From CAIJMU01 sp035531315 (GTDB taxonomy: Bacteria > Spirochaetota > Spirochaetia > Treponematales > Rectinemataceae), in the NCBI GenBank assembly GCA_035531315.1, contig DATKTD010000180.1, positions 1-10,133 of the forward strand: DNA of 10,133 nucleotides, in the 5' to 3' direction. This document shows positions 6,582 through 10,133 of the stretch, in pieces (within the stretch, counting starts at the first letter, position 1; every line of letters begins with the position of its first letter). A program made the translations under genes and the position numbers. A model generated the notes under the pieces. That model had not been told where the DNA came from. It searched no databases and saw only the letters and a program-made list of their open reading frames with translations.

Positions 6582-7739
6582 GCCGGCGAGGCGGCGATCG
6601 CGGAGGACGGTGGGGATCTCGAGCTCGTCCCCGTCCTCGTTGCGTCCGAGGAGGTATTGGCCCGATCTCGCTATCCCGCTTTCGGTGAGGCGCTTCCACT
6701 CGTCGCCCGAGAGGTAGTCCTCGAATTCCTTCCTCGACTCACCCGGCTTGGAGGCGGGCGAACTCGCCTTGCCGCGGTTGAAGCCCGTCGCGATGACCGT
6801 CACGCGAACCTCGTCCCCCATGTTCGGGTCGATGATGAGGCCCGGCTTCATGAAAAACTCGGCGTCGGCGTTTTGGTTGATCAGGGCGAGGACCTCCTCG
6901 TACTCGGCCAGGGCGAAGTCCTCCCCGGCCGTCACGTTGACGAGGAGGTTGCGCGCGCCTTCTATCCTCGCGTCCTCGAGGAGGGGATTGTTGAGGGCCT
7001 TGCTGGCCGCCTCGACGGCGCGGTTGTCGCCAGAGGCCGAGCCGATGCCCATGATGGCGTCGCCCTGCGAAAGCATGACGCTGCGGACGTCGGCGAAGTC
7101 GATGTTGATCTCCCCGGGCAGGGTAATGAGGTCGGAGATGCCCTGCACGCCCTGGCGGAGCACGTCGTCGGCGACGAGGAAGGCCTGGCGAATCGGCGTG
7201 CGGCGGTCGACCACTTTTAGGAGGTGCTGGTTGGGTATGGTAATGAGGGTGTCGACGCATTGTCTGAGTTTGGCGATGCCCTCCTCGGCAAGGCGAGCCT
7301 TCGCCTGACCTTCGAAATCGAAGGGCTTGGTGACGACGCCCACGGTGAGGGCCCCGAGATCGCGGGCGATCTGGGCGATGACCGGAGCCGAACCCGTACC
7401 CGTGCCGCCGCCCATTCCCGCCGTGATGAAGACCATGTCCGCGCCTTTGAGGGCCTGGGCGACGAGGTCCCTGTCCTCCATGGCCGCCTTTTCGCCGACC
7501 TCGGGCTTGCCGCCCGCGCCGAGGCCATGGGTCACCTTGGCGCCGAGTCCCAGTTTCACCTGGGCCTTCGACAGGGACAGGGCCTGGAGGTCGGTGTTGG
7601 CGACGATGAACTCGACGTTGCGGAGTCCCGCCACGATCATCCTGTTGACGGCATTCGATCCGCCGCCGCCGGCGCCGATCACCTTGATTACTGTCGGATT
7701 CACCGATTCAGGCGCAGTGTCCACCACTTCAAGCATCAT
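6570..7739 (-). CDS. ftsZ: FtsZ, tubulin-like cell division GTPase
   Basis: A 389-residue GTPase that polymerises into the Z ring and recruits the divisome. IGAGGGGSNAVNRM (21-34) and the tubulin signature GGGTGTGSAP (110-119) bind GTP; the T7 catalytic loop NIDFADV (212-218) supplies Asp214 and Asp217. A variable linker of about 50 residues follows residue 320. The C-terminal peptide DELEIPTVLR (371-380), which binds FtsA and other partners, is intact, followed by a short basic end. Two adjacent ATGs (7739 and 7736) both lie within reach of GGGGAGGGG (7743-7751); the second has the more usual spacing and would shorten the protein by one residue. It sits 78 bp downstream of ftsA and ends two bases before the proposed xerD start. 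Confidence 0.98.
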   Translation of the reverse strand: MMLEVVDTAPESVNPTVIKVIGAGGGGSNAVNRMIVAGLRNVEFIVANTDLQALSLSKAQVKLGLGAKVTHGLGAGGKPEVGEKAAMEDRDLVAQALKGADMVFITAGMGGGTGTGSAPVIAQIARDLGALTVGVVTKPFDFEGQAKARLAEEGIAKLRQCVDTLITIPNQHLLKVVDRRTPIRQAFLVADDVLRQGVQGISDLITLPGEINIDFADVRSVMLSQGDAIMGIGSASGDNRAVEAASKALNNPLLEDARIEGARNLLVNVTAGEDFALAEYEEVLALINQNADAEFFMKPGLIIDPNMGDEVRVTVIATGFNRGKASSPASKPGESRKEFEDYLSGDEWKRLTESGIARSGQYLLGRNEDGDELEIPTVLRDRRLAGERG

Positions 7740-7817
7740 GTTCCCCTCCCCGATGGTTAATCAGTGCCAATGCGGACGATTCCGGCAGCTTCCCCCGCCG
7801 CCGCTCGCCGCCCGATC
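7740..7817. other. ftsA-ftsZ intergenic spacer
   Basis: This 78-base gap holds the ftsZ ribosome-binding site (GGGGAGGGG, 7743-7751) and otherwise a GC-rich half next to ftsA and a more mixed half next to ftsZ. I could not find a convincing promoter pair, terminator hairpin or operator. An ftsZ promoter here is possible because ftsZ is usually needed in excess over ftsA, but nothing in the bases demonstrates it. Confidence 0.6.
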
Positions 7818-9086
7818 TCAGAAAAAACCGTCTTTCAGCCAGGAGACGAGCCTCCCGAAAAGCTGGGTCCTTGGCCTCTCCGGGCGATTCTCGACGCGTC
7901 CGCCTTGCCGCCTTTGCTCGCCGCCCTTGTTCGGCTCGACGCCGAGGCTCTCCGCCCCGAGCAGCACGAGACCGACCCCGGTGGCCCACTCGGGGCTGCG
8001 GAATTCGTCGACGAGGCCGCCGACCGTGTAGGGCGTCCCCACGCGGACGGGAAGGCCGAAGATGGCCCCCGCGAGCTCGGGAGCCCCCTGCATCAAGGCG
8101 CCTCCGCCGGTGAGTACGACCCCGCCCTTCACGTGCTTCCAGTGCCCCATCTTCTCCACGCGCTCCCGCGCCAGTCTGAAGATCTCCTCCATCCGCGGCT
8201 GCACGATGCCTGCCAGACGTCTGCGCGGCACCTCTTCCGGCGCGCGGCCGCCGAAGCCCGGCACCACGACCGTGTCGGCCGGATCGACGGAGGCGAGCCA
8301 GCAGGAGGCCTGTTCCCGCTTGAGTCTCTCGGCGGCCTCCATCGGGATCGACAGCATGATCGACAGGTCGTTGGTCACCTGCGCCCCGCCGGCGGGGACC
8401 ACGCTCGTGAAATAGGGCGCCCCGTCCGCGTACACGAGTATGTCCGTGGTTCCCGCGCCGAGGTCGACGAGGAGGCAGCCGAGCTCCCTCTCATCGGAAT
8501 TGAGGACGGCCCGCGATGCGGCGAGGCTTTGAAGCATCAGCCTGTCCACCTGGAATCCCGCGCGATGCACGCACTTCACGAGGTTCTGGGCCGTCGTCAC
8601 GGAGCCCGTGATTATGTGGACCTCGGCCTCGAGACGCACGCCGATCATGTCGAGGGGATTCCGCACCCCCTTCTGGTCGTCGACGATGAAGGTCTGGGGG
8701 ATCACGTGGAGGACCTCGCGGTCCATCGGTATCACCACGGCCCTCGCCGCCTCGATCACTCGGGCGATGTCGTCGCGGGTGATCTCCCGATTCTTCCCCG
8801 AGACCGCCACGACGCCGCGCGAATTGATGCCCTCGATGTTCGCCCCGGCGACGCCGACGAAGCAGGACTTGATCTCCCTGCCCGACATGAGTTCGGCGGC
8901 CTCGATGGCCTCCTCGACCGAGGCGAGGGTGGCCTCGATGTTGACCACGACGCCGCGGCGGAGGCCGGTCGAGGGAGCGGTCCCGACCCCGATGATCTCG
9001 AGGACCCCGCTCTCGTTCCACTCCCCGACGACGGCCCGGGTGCGCGATGTCCCGACGTCGAGGCCGACAATGGTTGTTTCAGCCAG
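7818..9086 (-). CDS. ftsA: FtsA, actin-like membrane tether of FtsZ
   Basis: A 422-residue actin-fold ATPase that anchors FtsZ filaments to the inner membrane and recruits later divisome proteins. The phosphate-1 loop GLDVGTS (8-14), phosphate-2 loop VDLGAGTTD (207-215) and adenosine motif VVLTGGGALMQG (323-334) are present. The 1C subdomain characteristic of FtsA lies at about 84-165. The C-terminal LFGRLVSWLKDGFF (409-422) is the amphipathic membrane-targeting helix, joined by a basic Gly/Arg/Gln-rich linker. The start is CTG at 9086: AAGGAGG lies six bases upstream, and the resulting N-terminus MAETTIVGLDVG matches the family. No ATG, GTG or TTG occurs in frame until an ATG at 9245, deep inside ftsQ. 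The gene overlaps ftsQ by 8 bp. Confidence 0.95.
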   Translation of the reverse strand: MAETTIVGLDVGTSRTRAVVGEWNESGVLEIIGVGTAPSTGLRRGVVVNIEATLASVEEAIEAAELMSGREIKSCFVGVAGANIEGINSRGVVAVSGKNREITRDDIARVIEAARAVVIPMDREVLHVIPQTFIVDDQKGVRNPLDMIGVRLEAEVHIITGSVTTAQNLVKCVHRAGFQVDRLMLQSLAASRAVLNSDERELGCLLVDLGAGTTDILVYADGAPYFTSVVPAGGAQVTNDLSIMLSIPMEAAERLKREQASCWLASVDPADTVVVPGFGGRAPEEVPRRRLAGIVQPRMEEIFRLARERVEKMGHWKHVKGGVVLTGGGALMQGAPELAGAIFGLPVRVGTPYTVGGLVDEFRSPEWATGVGLVLLGAESLGVEPNKGGEQRRQGGRVENRPERPRTQLFGRLVSWLKDGFF

Positions 9087-10044
9087 AGCGTCCCTCCTTG
9101 CTCCGGAACACGATGGTACCGCTCCGGAAATCCAGCTCCCCGACTGTGGGGGCGACGCCGCCCTTGTCGAGGGCGTCGAGCACGAGAACGATCGAGCGGA
9201 GGAGGTCGGCGTCGAGCCTCGGCCCCGTCCGCACGGGTACGGCATGATGCAGGGGGAAGAGGAGAAGCTCCACCTTGCCCCAATTGGTCCTTTCGACCCG
9301 GATCTCCGAAATCAAGGACAGGAGGGCCGGGGCGGCCCGCCCGAGGGAGCCGATCGACGCTAGCGTGGGAAGAAGATAGTCGGGCAGCCGCATCCCCGGG
9401 GCCCAGCCCTCGAAGCGTATCCCCGAGATCACGGGCAGGTCGGGGAGCTCGCCGGGCCCGGCCTTCGCGAAGGCGTAGCCCGCCTCGTCGATCTCGACGG
9501 GCAGCATCGAGGCACCCACGTTCACGAGGGTGAAGGCCACGGCCTTGCGCTCGACGATCTCGAGGCGGATGGCGTCGGGGAGCGCGTAGCGGACCCTCGC
9601 CCTCGCCACGGGCGCCCAGGCCTCGAGATTCCTCTCGGCGAGGCGAAGATCGTTGGAAAAGAGGGGACTGCCCGCGACGATGCGCGAGGCGGCGATGAGG
9701 TCCTTGGCCGCCAGGGTCGTGGCGCCGGAGACCTCGATCCTGCGGAGCACGAAGCTGGCCGGGAGGTAGTAGGCGGCGATGACGATGACGGAAACGGCGA
9801 GCGATACCGCGACGGCGACCAGGAGGCGGCGGCCTCCCCTCTTGCCCTCTCCTCGGACGCGGCTTCGACGTGAACGAGATGGACGGGCCTCCCCGATGTC
9901 CGGAAAGTCGTCCTCCGGCTCCCAGGCCGAATCCTCTTCCTTGCGTCCACGGCCGCGCGGGCCTTCCGTCCTCTCGCGGCCCTCGGCATTCGCGATGCGT
10001 ACGAAGGCCCTGTGACCGGCCTTCCTTGCCAGGCCCTCAGTCAT
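9079..10044 (-). CDS. ftsQ: FtsQ/DivIB, bitopic cell division protein
   Basis: A 321-residue single-pass membrane protein of the FtsQBL/DivIB subcomplex, which links early and late divisome proteins. Residues 1-72 form a long charged cytoplasmic tail with acidic (36-52) and Arg/Ser-rich (54-73) parts. A transmembrane helix spans about 74-95, followed by a POTRA-like domain (about 98-168; starting FVLRRIEVSGATTLAAKDLI) and the periplasmic beta domain. Sequence of this family is poorly conserved, so the call rests on topology, the POTRA onset and position between ftsW and ftsA. The ATG at 10044 has GGAGG six bases upstream and overlaps the ftsW end by 8 bp. Confidence 0.9.
   Translation of the reverse strand: MTEGLARKAGHRAFVRIANAEGRERTEGPRGRGRKEEDSAWEPEDDFPDIGEARPSRSRRSRVRGEGKRGGRRLLVAVAVSLAVSVIVIAAYYLPASFVLRRIEVSGATTLAAKDLIAASRIVAGSPLFSNDLRLAERNLEAWAPVARARVRYALPDAIRLEIVERKAVAFTLVNVGASMLPVEIDEAGYAFAKAGPGELPDLPVISGIRFEGWAPGMRLPDYLLPTLASIGSLGRAAPALLSLISEIRVERTNWGKVELLLFPLHHAVPVRTGPRLDADLLRSIVLVLDALDKGGVAPTVGELDFRSGTIVFRSKEGRSG
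9084..9099 (-). promoter_or_regulatory. Strong ribosome-binding site and putative CTG start of ftsA
   Basis: AAGGAGG (9093-9099, minus-strand reading) is a near-perfect Shine-Dalgarno sequence followed after six bases by CTG (9084-9086). The start and the ftsQ stop are arranged as CTGGCTGA, the same 8-base layout as ATGACTGA at the ftsW-ftsQ junction. Confidence 0.65.
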
Positions 10045-10133
10045 GGAAGGCCTCCGTCGATTCCGAGGGGAAATCCGCCCTCGCCGATCCCGCCCTGCCG
10101 AGATTGACGAGGATACCGGCGATGGCCGCGCTC
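10037..10133 (-). CDS. ftsW: FtsW, septal peptidoglycan polymerase (3' end only)
   Basis: Only the last 31 complete codons are visible. The segment SAAIAGILVNLGRAGSARAD looks like the end of the last transmembrane helix and the first cytoplasmic residues of a SEDS-family protein, where FtsW typically has a hydrophobic run ending in LLNISR or similar. It ends at a TGA (10037-10039) inside the ftsQ reading frame, giving the 8-base overlap ATGACTGA. A competing frame stopping at 10041 is Gly/Arg-rich and shows no family character. Assignment relies on this short hydrophobic end plus the position directly before ftsQ, ftsA and ftsZ. Confidence 0.75.
   Translation of the reverse strand, partial: SAAIAGILVNLGRAGSARADFPSESTEAFHD

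Noticed and set aside
5317..6717. Plus-strand open frame (466 codons) opposite xerD and the start of dprA
   Set aside because: It covers the catalytic region of xerD in antisense and has no family motif; it is a codon-bias shadow.
7764..9533. Very long plus-strand open frame (589 codons) opposite ftsA and ftsQ
   Set aside because: It is antisense to two well-supported genes, rich in His, Asp, Gly and Arg, and has no recognisable domain or ribosome-binding site. Lack of stops is expected at this GC content.

Overview
The window is a GC-rich stretch (roughly two thirds G+C by eye) in which every supported gene lies on the minus strand, so transcription runs from right to left. In transcription order the genes are ftsW (3' end only), ftsQ/divIB, ftsA, ftsZ, a XerD-like tyrosine recombinase, dprA, topA, a XerC-like tyrosine recombinase, hslV and hslU (5' end only). 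Gene content and order resemble a spirochaete. From memory, Borrelia burgdorferi has ftsW-divIB-ftsA-ftsZ-(one gene)-dprA-hslV-hslU followed by flagellar genes, and Treponema pallidum has dprA, topA and a xer recombinase just before flgB. The high GC fits a free-living member of the Spirochaetales better than Borrelia or T. pallidum. That assignment is an inference.

The right third (about 6570-10133) is the distal end of a division and cell wall (dcw) cluster. It holds the ftsW tail, the bitopic divisome protein FtsQ, the membrane tether FtsA and the Z-ring GTPase FtsZ. The middle (4449-6567) carries xerD and dprA, both for DNA processing. Next come topA, with a lysine-rich N-terminal tail built on a 21-bp tandem repeat, and xerC. 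The left end (1-944) encodes the HslVU protease and its ATPase. Most junctions overlap by 4-17 bp or are separated by a few bases. The exceptions are ftsA-ftsZ (78 bp), dprA-topA (72 bp) and, if dprA starts at its TTG, xerD-dprA (88 bp). This looks like one long operon or a few coupled ones joining septum formation, chromosome dimer resolution and topology, and protein quality control. No gap exceeds 300 bases, and I saw no RNA gene, transposon, CRISPR array or convincing promoter.

No wholly new system is evident; the genes are recognisable housekeeping families. The most unusual points are these. Two genes (ftsA and xerD) have no usable ATG, GTG or TTG near the start of their conserved domain, and each has a CTG six bases after a purine-rich ribosome-binding site; dprA also lacks an ATG start. 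TopA has a histone H1-like KPK-repeat tail at its N-terminus. Both Xer recombinases carry extra low-complexity insertions, in different places. A perfect 9-bp inverted repeat abuts the topA ribosome-binding site.
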